A DNA stretch of 64,000 nt from Hyphomicrobium_A sp963726795 (GCA_963726795.1 CAVSDD010000006.1:779034-843033); one strand, 5' to 3'. Counted from the stretch's first letter, positions 34,459-44,455 are shown. Notes: a model not told the origin generated them from the sequence alone. Numbers and translations are program-made.

Positions 34459-34944
34459 ATGCCACTGCTGGAAGGCGACACAACGGAACGCCCCTCGGCG
34501 ATTGCCTGGCCGCCGCTGCTGCTGTTCGGCGGAGTGGGGCTCGCCGTGCTGCTCGGCTATGTGCTGCCGCTGCCGTGGCCCGGCGTCGAAGACGCGCCGG
34601 CGCACTACATCGGGCTGGGGCTCGGCGCGGCCGGCATCGTGTTGCTCATCTGGGCGATCGCGGCATTCAAGGCCCATGACACCACGCTGCGTCCCGACCA
34701 GGGCGCGACAACGCTGGTGACCAGCGGCCCCTACCGCCGCTTCCGCAATCCGCTCTACCTCGCGGACGTGCTCATTCTGCTGGGCGTCGCCGAGGTGACG
34801 AAGAATCCCTGGTTCGTCGTGGCGGCGATCGCCTTCGTGTTCCTCGTCACCTGGCTTGCGATCCTGCCCGAGGAGCGCCATCTCGAGCGGCGCTTCGGTG
34901 CCGCCTATCTCGACTACAAGGCGAAGTCGCGCCGGTGGTTCTGA
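34459..34944 (+). CDS. isoprenylcysteine methyltransferase-like membrane protein
   Basis: About 161 residues, four membrane helices. The C-terminal signature TSGPYRRFRNPLYLADVLI and LPEERHLERRFGAAYLDYK is that of the ICMT/phospholipid N-methyltransferase superfamily, membrane enzymes that use S-adenosylmethionine. Bacterial members' substrates are mostly unknown. The ATG at 34459 has GAGG 9 bases upstream; an in-frame ATG at 34426 is the alternative. Confidence 0.8.
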   Translation: MPLLEGDTTERPSAIAWPPLLLFGGVGLAVLLGYVLPLPWPGVEDAPAHYIGLGLGAAGIVLLIWAIAAFKAHDTTLRPDQGATTLVTSGPYRRFRNPLYLADVLILLGVAEVTKNPWFVVAAIAFVFLVTWLAILPEERHLERRFGAAYLDYKAKSRRWF

Positions 34945-34975
34945 GGGGGCCGTTGGGAAGGGCCATGAGAGGGCA

Positions 34976-35741
34976 ATGAGCACCGACTACGGCGAGAAGG
35001 AGCGCGCCTTCATCGACGGCCTGAAGGAGTTGACGGGCCGCGACCTCGCCGGATGGATGGCCGCGCTCGCCGCGCAAAACCTCACCGAGCGCAACGACAT
35101 CATCCTCTGGCTGCGCCGGCAGGGGTTCATGTTTGCGAAAGCCTCCTGGCTCGAGCGCATCCATCACAATGCAGGCAAGCCGATCTATGCCGATAGCGCG
35201 GGACGAGCGCCGCGCCGCGAGCCGCGGTCCTCGCGTCCGGTGCGCGCACCCGTTGCGCCAACTGTTCCCTCCGTCGCACCAGCTCCTGCTCCACCTGCGA
35301 CTTCCGAGATCGAGAGCACGCCCGTTCCGGCAGAGACACCGCCGAGCGCACCGGCTCCGCCCGTCACCAAGCCAGCGCCGGCGACGTCAGAATTGGAGCC
35401 GCTGCTCGCCAAGGCGAAGGCCTACCGCCCGCTCGCCCAGCACGTCATCGCGCAGATCCGAGGCGTGCGCCCCAACGCGCACATTCTCCCGCGCGAGAGC
35501 TTCCTTGCGATCGCGGATCCCGGCGAGTTCGCGCGCCTCGGCATCGGACCCAAGGAGCTGCGGCTTGCACCTGGCGCTCGGCGCGCACGGCTTCGACGAG
35601 GTGGTCCAGAAGGGCGCGCCCGGCGGCGGCCTTGGCAAGGGGGACGCGCTCACCCACATGATCGTGCTGACGGACGCCCGCCAGGTCGACAAGCGCCTCT
35701 TGGAGCTGGTGGCTGCGGCCGCGGCGCACGTCAACGGATGA
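34976..35741 (+). pseudogene. DUF4287-DUF5655-like protein, frameshifted
   Basis: N-terminal about 75 residues match DUF4287 (KERAFIDGLKELTGRDLAGW, LTERNDIILWLRRQGFMFAK, ASWLERIHHN). A long Pro/Ala linker follows, then a C-terminal domain SELEPLLAKAKAYRPLAQHV and IGPKELRLAL | GAHGFDEVVQKG...LTHMIVLTDARQVDKRL that resembles DUF5655. The frames switch near 35568-35580, explained by one surplus base. Both domains are of unknown function and are often found together. Confidence 0.6.
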
Positions 35742-35846
35742 GGCGTTGAGAACGCGCGACGGCACCACGGAATAGCCGGAATTTCCGCGCCACGTGCCGG
35801 AAAGTGGGAGGTTTGACTATGGTCGCGGCTGTATCGGATTCTGGCG

Positions 35847-37232
35847 TTGCGCGCGCGCTGGCGTTCGACCGCGGCATCAGCGCTGGCAACACTGCTAAGC
35901 GTTGCGCCGGCGTCAGCGCAAACAGCCCAGCGCGACGGCATCGCCGATCTGATCTCCAAGAGCGCGCCGAACCGCACCAAGCCCGGCGTTGCCGTCGCGG
36001 AGAACCCGGTGGCCGCGGCGCCAATTCCTGGTGCATCGGGCGCGCCGACCTACGCTCCGCCGGCAACGTATGGTCCCCCGCTGCCTCCCGGCGCAAAGCC
36101 GCCGGCGCCCAAGGATCCGCGCGAAGGCGATGAAGCCTACGAGCAGGCGCGCCTTCTCATGCAGGCGATCGACTCGGTGCTGGAAGACGCCGCCGATCAG
36201 CGCACGCAGGCGCAGAAGCTGCCGGGTCGCGACGAGTTCATCTTGACGCCGCTGTGGACCGAGACGCGCGAAGACCGCGAGAAGCGCATCCGCGGCGTGC
36301 TCGATTCCGCGCTCGGCATCGTCACCGACGTGCCCATCGTCGACATGCAGAAGAAGGTCGAAGGCTACCGGAACAACATCCGCGACATCGAGGCCCACAT
36401 CTCGACGCTCAAGGAAAAGCAGGTGACGGCGCCCAAGGACGGCATGCTTCCCGGCATGCTGACCGATACCGTCGACAGCCTGCAGAGCAACATCGCCGAC
36501 CAAGAAAAGCGCATCGAGAAGAACAAGGACGACATCGCCAAGACCAAGGCGGAGATCGCCGCCGCGCTGTCGAAGTCGGGCGTCGAACTCGCACCCGACC
36601 AGATCGACCTGCTGCTCGACAGTGTGCTGTCGGGCGACCTCGTGCGCCTCGTCGCCACGTTCAATGCGGCAAAGGTCATCGACACCCAGCTCGGCAAGCT
36701 GCTGACCGCCGCCGGCGACAACATGAACTCGGCGCGCAAGTATTTCGCCATGCACGCGGCGCTGTTTGCAATGCTGGTGCAGGCGCAGAGCGCCACGATC
36801 GAGAAGATCGACACGAATTACATGCCTAAGCTCGATGCGATCATGAAGGACATCGCTTCGGCGCAGGCCAAGACCCAGAAGCTGCTGGGCGGCGAGAACC
36901 GGCCCGATCAGTTGCGCGCGCTGCAAGCCAACCGCGATGCCCAGGCCGTCGCCGCCGACGCCGCGCGCGGCTATAAGCGCTACCTGCAGGATCAGCGCGA
37001 GCAGATCGCCAAGGCACGCACCCGCGCCACCCACGATCTCCGCATCGCCGACAACACCTATGAGACGGTGGAGGCGAGCTTCCAGCTCAAGAACCTGATG
37101 CGCGACAGCGCCGCCTCCTTCGAGGCGATCCAGAAGCTCGAGGTGCCGACCTTCGACCAGATCTTCAAGAACGAGGAGCTGCGGCGCGAGTTTGAGAACC
37201 TGACCAAGCGCCTCGACGCCCCCGCAAGCTGA
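35847..37232 (+). CDS. exported coiled-coil protein
   Basis: About 461 residues. Signal peptide (STAASALATLLSVAPASA), Pro/Gly-rich stretch (residues 50-90), then long helices with heptads, e.g. VDMQKKVEGYRNNIRDIEAH, DQEKRIEKNKDDIAKTKAEI and AQAVAADAARGYKRYLQDQR. Probably a periplasmic rod. The start is uncertain: GGGAGG at 35804-35810 points to the ATG at 35819, which is in another frame, so a one-base surplus between 35822 and 35850 is likely; in the present sequence TTG 35847 is the first usable start. Function unknown. Confidence 0.7.
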   Translation: MRARWRSTAASALATLLSVAPASAQTAQRDGIADLISKSAPNRTKPGVAVAENPVAAAPIPGASGAPTYAPPATYGPPLPPGAKPPAPKDPREGDEAYEQARLLMQAIDSVLEDAADQRTQAQKLPGRDEFILTPLWTETREDREKRIRGVLDSALGIVTDVPIVDMQKKVEGYRNNIRDIEAHISTLKEKQVTAPKDGMLPGMLTDTVDSLQSNIADQEKRIEKNKDDIAKTKAEIAAALSKSGVELAPDQIDLLLDSVLSGDLVRLVATFNAAKVIDTQLGKLLTAAGDNMNSARKYFAMHAALFAMLVQAQSATIEKIDTNYMPKLDAIMKDIASAQAKTQKLLGGENRPDQLRALQANRDAQAVAADAARGYKRYLQDQREQIAKARTRATHDLRIADNTYETVEASFQLKNLMRDSAASFEAIQKLEVPTFDQIFKNEELRREFENLTKRLDAPAS

Positions 37233-37236
37233 TCTC

Positions 37237-37253
37237 GGGCCGACATGCGGCCC
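37237..37253 (+). terminator. short hairpin after coiled-coil gene
   Basis: GGGCCG/CGGCCC stem with a 5-base loop 5 bases past the stop, followed by TAAATTA. Weak, no T-run. Confidence 0.35.
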
Positions 37254-37436
37254 TAAATTAAGCTCCCGCCTGAGCATTTTCCCTTTGCTGCACCGCCGAA
37301 CCGGGCGATTGGGGAGCACGCAAAGCCTTTCTCTTGCCCCGACTCTTGCAGTAGACATGCCGAGGTGAATGCCAAGGTGGACCAGCGCGGGGGCGCGATC
37401 TGGCGGATCGAGCTTTGAACCGGGGTTAGGCAGCAA

Positions 37437-38675
37437 GTGTTTCAATCGATGCATATGGGTTGCATCACCCGGGCAACGCTCGCGGCGCTGATCGGCCTGT
37501 GTGTGCTTGCCTCGGCATCGTCAGCGCAGCAGCCAAAGGCCCAACAGGCAAAGCCCAGCGCCGCCGCCTCGGCCGCCGCCAACGACATCGCGCACTTCTT
37601 CAGCCAGGTCGGCGATCAGATCTACGAGGATTGCATCTTCGAGCTGTCCGACGAGCAGGTCGACGTGCAGGTCGCGCTCATTCAGGCCTACACCAAGGCC
37701 GGCGCCAGCAGCGCCATCGCGCGCCGGCTGGCCGTGAAGCAAATTCATCCGCCCAAGCTCTCCGACAAGTGCAAGAAGATCAAAAGCACCGAGAAGGGCA
37801 CGGGCAAGGAGCCTGGCAAGGAAGCTGGCAAGGAGCCAGGGAAGGAAACGGCCAAGGAACCGGGCAAGGGAAAGACGGCCGCGCTCAAGCCCGACGATCT
37901 TCCCTGGGCGACGACGTCGAAGTCGGTCGTCGTCAAGAAGCCAGCAGTCGAATCCGCGCCCGAGCCGGTCGAGCAGATCGATCCGGCCATCGCGCTCGCC
38001 GACAAGAAGCCGCTGACGCAATGGGACTGCGCCTCCAACGTCGATTTCGTGACGATCAAGCACAAGGGCTTTGCCCGCAAGCTGACGGGCGGGGAAATCT
38101 GCAACCCGTTCAAGGATGTCGTGGCCGAGGTGCCCGAGAGCGCCAAACCGTTCAAGCTCGGCTACACCATCAAGACCGGGCGCATGTTCGTGATTTCCGA
38201 CGAGCCCGCCCTAACCGGCAAGACGATCGCGTGGGCGATCTCGGGCCGCGACGTGTGCCGCAACGATCCCGATCCCGCCTGTCTTGCGGCGCGAGCAGTC
38301 GGTCCGCTGCCGCCGGGGGAGTATTCCTTCTCGGGTGACAAGGAGCAGCGCGTCAGCTGGGGACCGAAGACGAAGCGCAACGTCGCCGGCATCTGGCTGC
38401 GCAAGCTCTGGAACAAGGAGCAGTTCACGCCGCAGCAGACGGCCGCGATCCTGTCGCGCGGCAACATCGCGATCCACGTGCGCTTGAAGGGCGAGATGTC
38501 GGAAGCCTGCCTCGGCCTGGAGCCGAAGGGCTGGGCCTATGTCGCCGGGCTGATCAAGGACGGCCGCGCGACGGGCGTGAACGTCTACATCGACGAGCCC
38601 TATCCCCAGATCGCCGAGGCCCCGCCTGTGCTCGTCGCCTCGACATTCTCGCTGACGTCGCTGTTCAACAACTAG
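37437..38675 (+). CDS. secreted protein with PGKE repeats
   Basis: 412 residues. Signal peptide (about 1-30), a helical region with two Cys (EDCIFELSDEQVDVQVALIQ), a tandem Lys/Gly/Glu/Pro segment (residues about 122-142), and a C-terminal domain (about 195-400): WDCASNVDFVTIKHKGFARK, FKLGYTIKTGRMFVISDEP, LPPGEYSFSGDKEQRVSWGP, RGNIAIHVRLKGEMSEACLG. The last block has the His...Ser...Cys order seen in some L,D-transpeptidase-like folds, but key glycine context is missing, so I leave it unassigned. GTG at 37437; the ATG at 37449 is possible. Confidence 0.65.
   Translation: MFQSMHMGCITRATLAALIGLCVLASASSAQQPKAQQAKPSAAASAAANDIAHFFSQVGDQIYEDCIFELSDEQVDVQVALIQAYTKAGASSAIARRLAVKQIHPPKLSDKCKKIKSTEKGTGKEPGKEAGKEPGKETAKEPGKGKTAALKPDDLPWATTSKSVVVKKPAVESAPEPVEQIDPAIALADKKPLTQWDCASNVDFVTIKHKGFARKLTGGEICNPFKDVVAEVPESAKPFKLGYTIKTGRMFVISDEPALTGKTIAWAISGRDVCRNDPDPACLAARAVGPLPPGEYSFSGDKEQRVSWGPKTKRNVAGIWLRKLWNKEQFTPQQTAAILSRGNIAIHVRLKGEMSEACLGLEPKGWAYVAGLIKDGRATGVNVYIDEPYPQIAEAPPVLVASTFSLTSLFNN
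37797..37870. repeat. 12-bp tandem repeat coding GKEP/GKEA/GKET
   Basis: Degenerate 12-bp units (GGCAAGGAGCCT and variants) coding six or so GKEx or PGKx blocks within the secreted protein. Direct tandem expansion; copy number may vary between strains. Confidence 0.75.
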
Positions 38676-38677
38676 GG

Positions 38678-39325
38678 TCAGGCGGGCGGCTTGTTGACCG
38701 CCAACTGCGCGGCGAAGGCGCGCTTGTAGGCGGGCCGCGCTTCGGCGCGCGCGACATAGGCGGCCAGGTTCGGATATTCGTCGAGAATGCCCGACAGTCG
38801 CAAGCGCTGCAGCACGTGCACCATCATCAGGTCGCCGGCGCTGAACGCGCCATCGAGCCACTCGGCATCGCCCAGGCGAGCGGAAAGCTCGCTTCAGCCG
38901 ATCGCGGACGCGATCGGCGACGAGCGGCAGGCGCTCAGCGGCCCACGGCTTGTCGCGCTCCGGAAGCCTGGCGTTGCCGAGCTCGATGGATCGGCGGCTC
39001 CACCGTGCTGAGCGCGGCGAACATCCACGTGATCGCGCGCGCCCGTGCATTGGCGTCGTCCGGCAGCAGGCCCGGCATGGCGCTCCGCGATATGCAGGAC
39101 GATCGCCCCCGTCTCGAACAGGGCGAGATCGCCCTCCTCGTAGGTCGGGATCTGCCCGAACGGATGGAGCGCCAGGTGCGCGGGCTCCTTCATCGCCTGG
39201 AACGAAACCAGGCGAACCTCGTAAGGCTGGCCCACTTCCTCCAGCGCCCAGCGCACGCGCGTGTCGCGCGCCAGCCCCTTGCCGCCATCGGGCGAGCGTT
39301 CAAAGGCGGTGATGGTGATGGTCAT
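38678..39325 (-). pseudogene. glutathione S-transferase, three frame breaks
   Basis: About 215 residues when joined. Thioredoxin-like domain: TITAFERSPDGGKGLARDTRVRW is split here as ITAFERSPDGGKG and LARDTRVRWALEEVG, then PTYEEGDLALFETGAIVLHI (glutathione-binding ES/ET motif). Helical domain: ARAITWMFAALSTVEPPI, ELGNARLPERDKPWAAERL, then ELSARLGDAEWLDGAFSAGD (the N-capping S..D motif) to AYVARAEARPAYKRAF. Breaks near 39065, 39000 and 38890, each removed by deleting one base. The stop TGA is at 38678-38680. ATG at 39325, or 39337. Confidence 0.65.
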
Positions 39326-39438
39326 TGCGATGCTCATCTGCGAACGCGCGCTTGATGCCCCTGATATCCGTGCGCGGGTCTATATTTCAAGGCATGTAGG
39401 GGAAAGAAACCAAGTCGCGCGACACAAAAGGACCGGTC

Positions 39439-39984
39439 ATGGGCAAACTTATTTTCGGCATGAACATCTCGCTTGACGGCTATGTCGACGGCCCGTCCGG
39501 CAATCTGGAAATGCCGCCGCCTAGTCCGAAGCTGTTCCGCTACTGGATCGAGCATGTGCGCAGCATCGCCGCCACCGTCTATGGCCGGCGCATGTACGAG
39601 GTCATGCGGTACTGGGACGACGAGCACCCGGAATGGGATGGGCCGCGCCGTGAGTTTGCGATGGCTTGGCGTGACCTTCCCAAGTGGGTCGTTTCCCGCA
39701 CGCTCCCGTCCGTAGGGCCGAATGCTACGCTGATCACCGGCGATATCGAGACGCAGATCCGCGAGCTCAAAGCTCGCACGCAAGGGACGATCAGTGTCGC
39801 CGGCCCGGAGATCGCAGGCCTTATGACCGAGCTCGGCCTGATCGATGAATACCACCTCTACCTCCGTCCATTTGTCCTCGGACAGGGCAAGCCGTTTTTC
39901 CATGCCGCTCGACCGCCGCTTCGGCTGGTATCGAGCGAGCTGGTGGACGAGGAGACGGTTCATCTGGCCTACGAGCCCGCCTGA
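39439..39984 (+). CDS. dihydrofolate-reductase-fold protein (RibD C-terminal type)
   Basis: 181 residues. MGKLIFGMNISLDGYVDGPSGN is the family's N-terminus; later ATVYGRRMYEVM, VSRTLPSVGPNATLI and IDEYHLYLRPFVLGQGKPFF complete the NADPH-dependent reductase fold. Such stand-alone proteins are annotated as dihydrofolate reductase family; the substrate is unknown. Divergent from the GST gene. Confidence 0.85.
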   Translation: MGKLIFGMNISLDGYVDGPSGNLEMPPPSPKLFRYWIEHVRSIAATVYGRRMYEVMRYWDDEHPEWDGPRREFAMAWRDLPKWVVSRTLPSVGPNATLITGDIETQIRELKARTQGTISVAGPEIAGLMTELGLIDEYHLYLRPFVLGQGKPFFHAARPPLRLVSSELVDEETVHLAYEPA

Positions 39985-40260
39985 ACGCGGCAGGCCGGGC
40001 TTTCCAAAATAGAAGCCCATCCGCTCAACTCAATTTCAGGGCGCACCGTTGCCCGACATTCAAGCGCGGCAGCACAGGGGCTCCAGCAAGGGCATGGAAA
40101 TCCGTAGTCCGGGCACTACGCACCGCCGGATGGTGGCAAATGCGGCACGCTTTCGGGTTCCTCGCGCGATAATCCAGCGTGCCGCAGCCCAATTCTGTTG
40201 TCGCGGGTCCCGCGCTCAACTAGTTTCAGGATCGGGATAAATCATCTTTTGGAGGGGCAA

Positions 40261-40563
40261 ATGCGCTCTTTGAAACTGGGCTTAGCCGCCGCGGTGGCGA
40301 TCTGCGCACTTTCGGCGACGGCTCAAGCTGATTGCATCAAGGTCGAGGCACTCGGCGAAGCCGTGACCCACGATATCGCCTATGTCTTTGCGACGCACGG
40401 TCTTGCAAACGTCATCTATGGCAAGGGTCGCGTGGGCAAAGGCGCCGTCCACACGAAGTGCATCGACGGCTCAGGTACAACGACGTGTCGCTCGTCGCAA
40501 ACGGCGTGCTCGGCGGGGCCCACCCACACCTGCCTGGGCGCTTGGCTTTGCTTGCCGATGTAA
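40261..40563 (+). CDS. small secreted Cys-rich protein
   Basis: 100 residues; signal peptide 1-23 (LAAAVAICALSATAQA), mature part DCIKVEALGEAVTHDIAYVF and a Cys-rich end (CIDGS...CRSSQTACSAGPTHTCLG...CLP) with six Cys, likely disulfide-bonded outside the cytoplasm. GGAGGGG precedes the ATG. Function unknown. Confidence 0.7.
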   Translation: MRSLKLGLAAAVAICALSATAQADCIKVEALGEAVTHDIAYVFATHGLANVIYGKGRVGKGAVHTKCIDGSGTTTCRSSQTACSAGPTHTCLGAWLCLPM

Positions 40564-40772
40564 CTCCGATGCTTGGCGCAAATGAAGACTAGCGCGCCGA
40601 TGCAAGCGAGCTTCGATCCGTTTTAGGAACGCTTCGTCCAATGGGCCGGCGGAGAATCGCAAGCCCGCGATGAAGTCCATCGCGTTGCGGCTCCACGTGT
40701 TGCCGGCCCAGAGCGCGCTAGGCAACGCCGCCCTAGTCGCGCGCGCCGGCGAGCGCGGAGTCGGTCGGGCAA

Positions 40773-41678
40773 ATGACAAACCTTCGCAAGCAAGCGGCCC
40801 GGATCGCGGTTTTAGCTGCATTGATCATGAGCGGAGCCGGTCACGGGCTCGCAGCCGATCCAAAGGTGGCGAACCCGCCTGCGCCCGATCCAAGGGTCGC
40901 GGAGGCGACCAAGGCGGCGGCGGTCTGCTCTTCGGTCAAGCCCGACCCTGCGGAAGCGACCGGCGGCGGCACCATGGAACCCGCTGCATTCAAGGTGGTG
41001 AATACCGACGTCCTTTGCGTCACGGGTAATTTCTATTTCAATTCTTCGGAGAGATTGGCGGCGATTCCAGATCCCGCCGCGATCAAATATCTGGTGATCG
41101 ACAGCGGCGGCGGCATCGTCCTTCCCGCCATCCAGCTCGCCGAGATGGCTGAGCGCTACCGTTGGCTGGTGGTCGTGTCGCGCAGCTGTTACTCGTCGTG
41201 CGCGAACTACGTATTCCTGTCGGATACGGACAAGATCGTTCTCCGCGGCGCCTTCGTGATGTGGCATGGCCTGCCCTACAACTCGAAGACCGCAAGAGAA
41301 CAGTTCGATCGAGAGCTTGCTGCGCGCGGAGGCAAGTTGGACTTCGGGCCGCCCGGCACCAGCGCCACACCTGACCAGGCATTCAAGTTCGTGATGGCAA
41401 ACGCGAAGCAGTCTGAAAAGTTTTTCGCGTCACGCGGGATTTCGCAGGATTTGGCCAATCGGCCGCCCGAGCCGAACAGTACCTTCTCCCCCGCCTATGC
41501 CGAGCAGTACAAAAATGCGCGTCAATCCGGCAAGGTCAATTGGACCTACAGCAAGCGCGCCTTGATCCATAAATGGAAGGTGCGGAGAATTCTCTGGATG
41601 TGGGAGCCGGCCGATAAAGAGGCGGCGACGGCAACCATCCAGAAGAAGTACGGTTGGCAGCTGTTCTTCTTCAACTGA
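40773..41678 (+). CDS. exported ClpP-like (COG3904-type) protein
   Basis: 301 residues. Signal peptide 1-27, then a ClpP/crotonase-like fold: IKYLVIDSGGGIVLPAIQLA (oxyanion-type turn), VVVSRSCYSSCANYVFLSD (nucleophile serine position) and RGAFVMWHGLPYNS (His). This matches predicted periplasmic serine peptidases of the ClpP superfamily. Two Cys flank the putative active serine (CYSSC). The C-terminal part (residues 200-301) is family-specific and Trp-rich (WTYSKRALIHKWKVRRILWM). Substrate unknown. Confidence 0.7.
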   Translation: MTNLRKQAARIAVLAALIMSGAGHGLAADPKVANPPAPDPRVAEATKAAAVCSSVKPDPAEATGGGTMEPAAFKVVNTDVLCVTGNFYFNSSERLAAIPDPAAIKYLVIDSGGGIVLPAIQLAEMAERYRWLVVVSRSCYSSCANYVFLSDTDKIVLRGAFVMWHGLPYNSKTAREQFDRELAARGGKLDFGPPGTSATPDQAFKFVMANAKQSEKFFASRGISQDLANRPPEPNSTFSPAYAEQYKNARQSGKVNWTYSKRALIHKWKVRRILWMWEPADKEAATATIQKKYGWQLFFFN

Positions 41679-41710
41679 CGATCGAAACGGCGCTCAAATT
41701 TCGAGCGCGC

Positions 41711-43094
41711 TCACGTCAGCCAGATCGAGGCCAATCCCAAGAACGAGAAGAAGCCGACGACGTCGGTCACCGTCGTCACGAACACGGTCGAGGCGACCGC
41801 GGGGTCGAAGCCCATGCGGTTGAGCCCCAGCGGAATGAAGATGCCGGCGAGCGCTGCCGCGAGCATGTTGACGATCATCGCCGTTCCGATGACGAGGCCT
41901 AAGCGGCTCGTGCCGAACCAGGCGACCGCAATCACCGCCATGATCACCGCGAAGGCGATGCCGTTGATCAGTCCGACGGCGGTCTCGCGGAAGACGACGC
42001 GGGCAACGTTGACGGAGGTCAGCTCCTTGGTCGCCAGCGCGCGCACCGCAACCGTCATGGTCTGCGTGCCGGCGTTGCCGCCCATCGAGGCGACGATCGG
42101 CATCAGCACGGCGAGCGCCACCATGCTCTCGATCGTGGCGTCGAACAGACTGATGACCGCCGAGGCGAGGATCGCCGTCAGCAGGTTGACCGACAGCCAG
42201 GAAAAGCGCGGCGGCGTGATCTCGCGCACGCTGTCGCTGAGCCGCTCATCGCCGACGCCGGCGAGCAGCTTGGCGTCCTCGTCGGCTTCCTGCTCGATCA
42301 CCTCCACGACGTCGTCGACGGTGACGACGCCGACGAGGCGCTCGTTACGATCGACGACGGGCGCGGCCATCAACCCGTAGCGCTCGAACTGGCGGGCGAC
42401 GGCTTCCTGGTCGGCGGTCGCCAGGACCTGGTGGCGGTCCTGGTCCATGATCTTCTCGACGCGCACGTCGCGCTTGGTCCGCAGCAGCCGGCTGATGTCG
42501 ACGGCTGCCGAGCAGATGGAAGCCCGGATCGACGACGAAGATCTCCGAGAACGTCTCGGGCAAGTCCTCGGTGTCGCGCATGAAGTCGATGACCTGGCCG
42601 ACCGTCCAGAACGGCGCCACGGTCACGAAGTCGGCCTGCATCAGGCGGCCGGCGGTCTCTTCCGGGTAGAGGAGGTTGCGCTGCAGCGCGGCGCGGTCGC
42701 CCTGCGGCAGCTGATCGAGGATTTCCTTCTGGTCGTCCGCCTCGAGGCCTCCGAGCAGGTAGGCGGCGTCGTCGCTGTCGAGGTCGCCGACGGCGCGCGC
42801 CAGGACGTCGTTGGGCAGCGCCTCCGAGATCTGGTCGCGCACCTTCTCGTCGACCTCGGTCAACACCTCGAAGTCGAACGCGGGGCCCAGCGCCATGAAT
42901 GAGGCGGACGCGATCCTCGGGCTCGAGCAGCTCGATCAGGTCGGCGAGGTCGGGACCTTCGACGTCGGCGAGCAGCGCGTGCACGCGCGCCTTGTCGTCG
43001 CGCCTGCACCGCCTCGGAAACGTCGCGCACGAACTCGCTCGACGGCGCGGTCCCGCGCTGCGGGCGCTGCTGCATCCTGTTTCGGCTCAGTCAT
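41711..43094 (-). pseudogene. mgtE: magnesium transporter MgtE, four frame breaks
   Basis: MgtE imports Mg2+: N-domain, two CBS domains, then five membrane helices. Pieces seen: SSEFVRDVSEAVQAR, then ARVHALLADVEGPDLADLIE, then FDFEVLTEVDEKVRDQIS with YLLGGLEADDQKEILDQLPQ and the first CBS part (PEETAGRLMQADFVTVAPFW), then VEKIMDQDRHQVLATADQEA and the channel motif SMGGNAGTQTMTVAVRALA. The coding frame shifts near 43055, 43030, 42895 and 42520, every time in the same direction and each cured by removing one base; the last 750 bases are unbroken. ATG at 43094. Confidence 0.75.
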
Positions 43095-43239
43095 AGGCTG
43101 GCAAGCTCCTACGCGGCGTGTGAGCGAAGCGCCGAAAGCTCGAGCGAACGGCAGTAACTCTGGACAACCGGCTTGGCGCCGAGCGCAGCCACGTCACCAA
43201 CATACTCTGGTGCGGGAATGCAACAGACGGACGGGAAGC

Positions 43240-43255
43240 CGATTCAGTTGAATCG
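43240..43255. promoter_or_regulatory. 16-bp palindrome upstream of deacetylase pair
   Basis: CGATTCA-GT-TGAATCG, perfect 7-bp arms, 102 bases before the start of the deacetylase at 43358 and 145 bases before mgtE on the other strand. Possible operator for either; no regulator identified. Confidence 0.4.
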
Positions 43256-43357
43256 TTGCACAACCGGCCGTTTACAGGAAATGTTAGGTGATTGGGCAGT
43301 AATTTGGCGCGGCGTAATGCACGGCGGTGGTTGCGCGTCGCGTAGCAGGTCAGTTTC

Positions 43358-44455
43358 GTGGGAATTCGGCCAGTGCGTCGGTATGCGGCGTTGGTTGTAG
43401 GGGGTGCGTTGCTGAGCCTGTTCGGGGCCGGCGCGAGCTATGCATCTCCCCCCTCCGCGTCCTCCCCAGCCGCATCTCCGCCGTCTGCGTCCCCCCAAGT
43501 CGCGTCCCCCAAAGTCGCTGCGTGCGCCACGAACCCCGGTGTTCTCGGCCTGTCGCGTATCGTCGAGATCGACACGGCGAAAGGCCCGCTGTTCGGGCAG
43601 ACCCCATTTGGTGAGTACGATTTTCTCAACGAAGGCGAGGTCGTGCTGACGTTCGACGACGGACCATCCCGCGCCAACACGCCCGTGATCCTGAAGGCGC
43701 TCGACATGCAGTGCACCAAGGCGACCTTCTTCATGGTCGGGCGCATGGCGGCCGCCGATCCGGCGATGGTGCGCGAGGTTGCGCGCCGCGGCCATACCGT
43801 TGGCGCCCACACCTGGTCGCACGCGCGGCTGCAGGGCATCGAGCTCGACAAGGCCAAGGACGAGATCGAGATGGGTTTCAGCGCGGTGTCGCGCGCCATG
43901 CAGGGTCCGGTTGCGCCGTTCTTCCGCTTCCCTTATTTGCGGCCGACGCCCGACGCGCTCGACTATCTCAAGAGCCGCCATGTCGCGAGCTTCGGCATCG
44001 ACGTCGACTCGCGCGACTTCAAGACCCGTGACGGGCGCGCGGTGAAGGCGACCGTGCTGGCGCAGCTCGCGACGCGCCGCAAGGGCATCCTGCTGTTCCA
44101 CGACATCCAGCCCTCGACCGCGCAGTCTATCGGCGACATCCTCGAGGCGCTGAAGGAGAAGGGCTACAAGGTCGTGCATCTGGTGCCGAAGGCGCCGGTC
44201 GCGACGCTGGCCGAGTATGATGCGAAGGCCGATGGCGAGATCGGCACGCGGCGTCTGGCCGAGGCCAAGGAGCCGCTGGCGCCGCGCTCGGTCGTGTGGG
44301 CGCAATCCGATTCAGCTAAACAAGACCCTGGCAAATCGGATACCGCTGCGAACGAAGTGCTGCCGTGGACGGCGCCCGCCGCGGTGAAGCCGACGAAGAC
44401 CAGCGCGGTTCCCAAGCGGGCGGATGCGCCCTGGTACATGCAGTGGTGGCCGTAA
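43358..44455 (+). CDS. secreted polysaccharide deacetylase (NodB), copy 2
   Basis: 365 residues from a GTG. Signal peptide, a short Ser/Pro-rich spacer (SPPSASSPAASPPSASPQVA), the shared block PGVLGLSRIVEIDTAKGPLFG, then NodB: VVLTFDDGPSRANTP, GAHTWSHARLQG, FFRFPYLRPTPD, ILLFHDIQPSTAQS. The catalytic and metal residues are in place. C-terminal about 90 residues are disordered. First of a tandem pair with the gene at 44539; both follow the same plan as the deacetylase at 21923. Confidence 0.85.
   Translation: MGIRPVRRYAALVVGGALLSLFGAGASYASPPSASSPAASPPSASPQVASPKVAACATNPGVLGLSRIVEIDTAKGPLFGQTPFGEYDFLNEGEVVLTFDDGPSRANTPVILKALDMQCTKATFFMVGRMAAADPAMVREVARRGHTVGAHTWSHARLQGIELDKAKDEIEMGFSAVSRAMQGPVAPFFRFPYLRPTPDALDYLKSRHVASFGIDVDSRDFKTRDGRAVKATVLAQLATRRKGILLFHDIQPSTAQSIGDILEALKEKGYKVVHLVPKAPVATLAEYDAKADGEIGTRRLAEAKEPLAPRSVVWAQSDSAKQDPGKSDTAANEVLPWTAPAAVKPTKTSAVPKRADAPWYMQWWP

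Noticed and set aside
35913..37454. 513-codon open frame on the minus strand
   Set aside because: Antisense shadow of the coiled-coil gene; His/Arg/Gln/Leu composition without motif or ribosome site.
40025..40219. 64-codon minus-strand frame with CxxC-like CRICHH
   Set aside because: No ribosome site and the composition is not protein-like outside the Cys stretch.
41711..43094. mgtE as a true pseudogene undergoing decay
   Set aside because: All four breaks are same-sign single-base surpluses within 600 bases while conserved motifs are perfect and no missense decay is visible; sequence error is the simpler reading.
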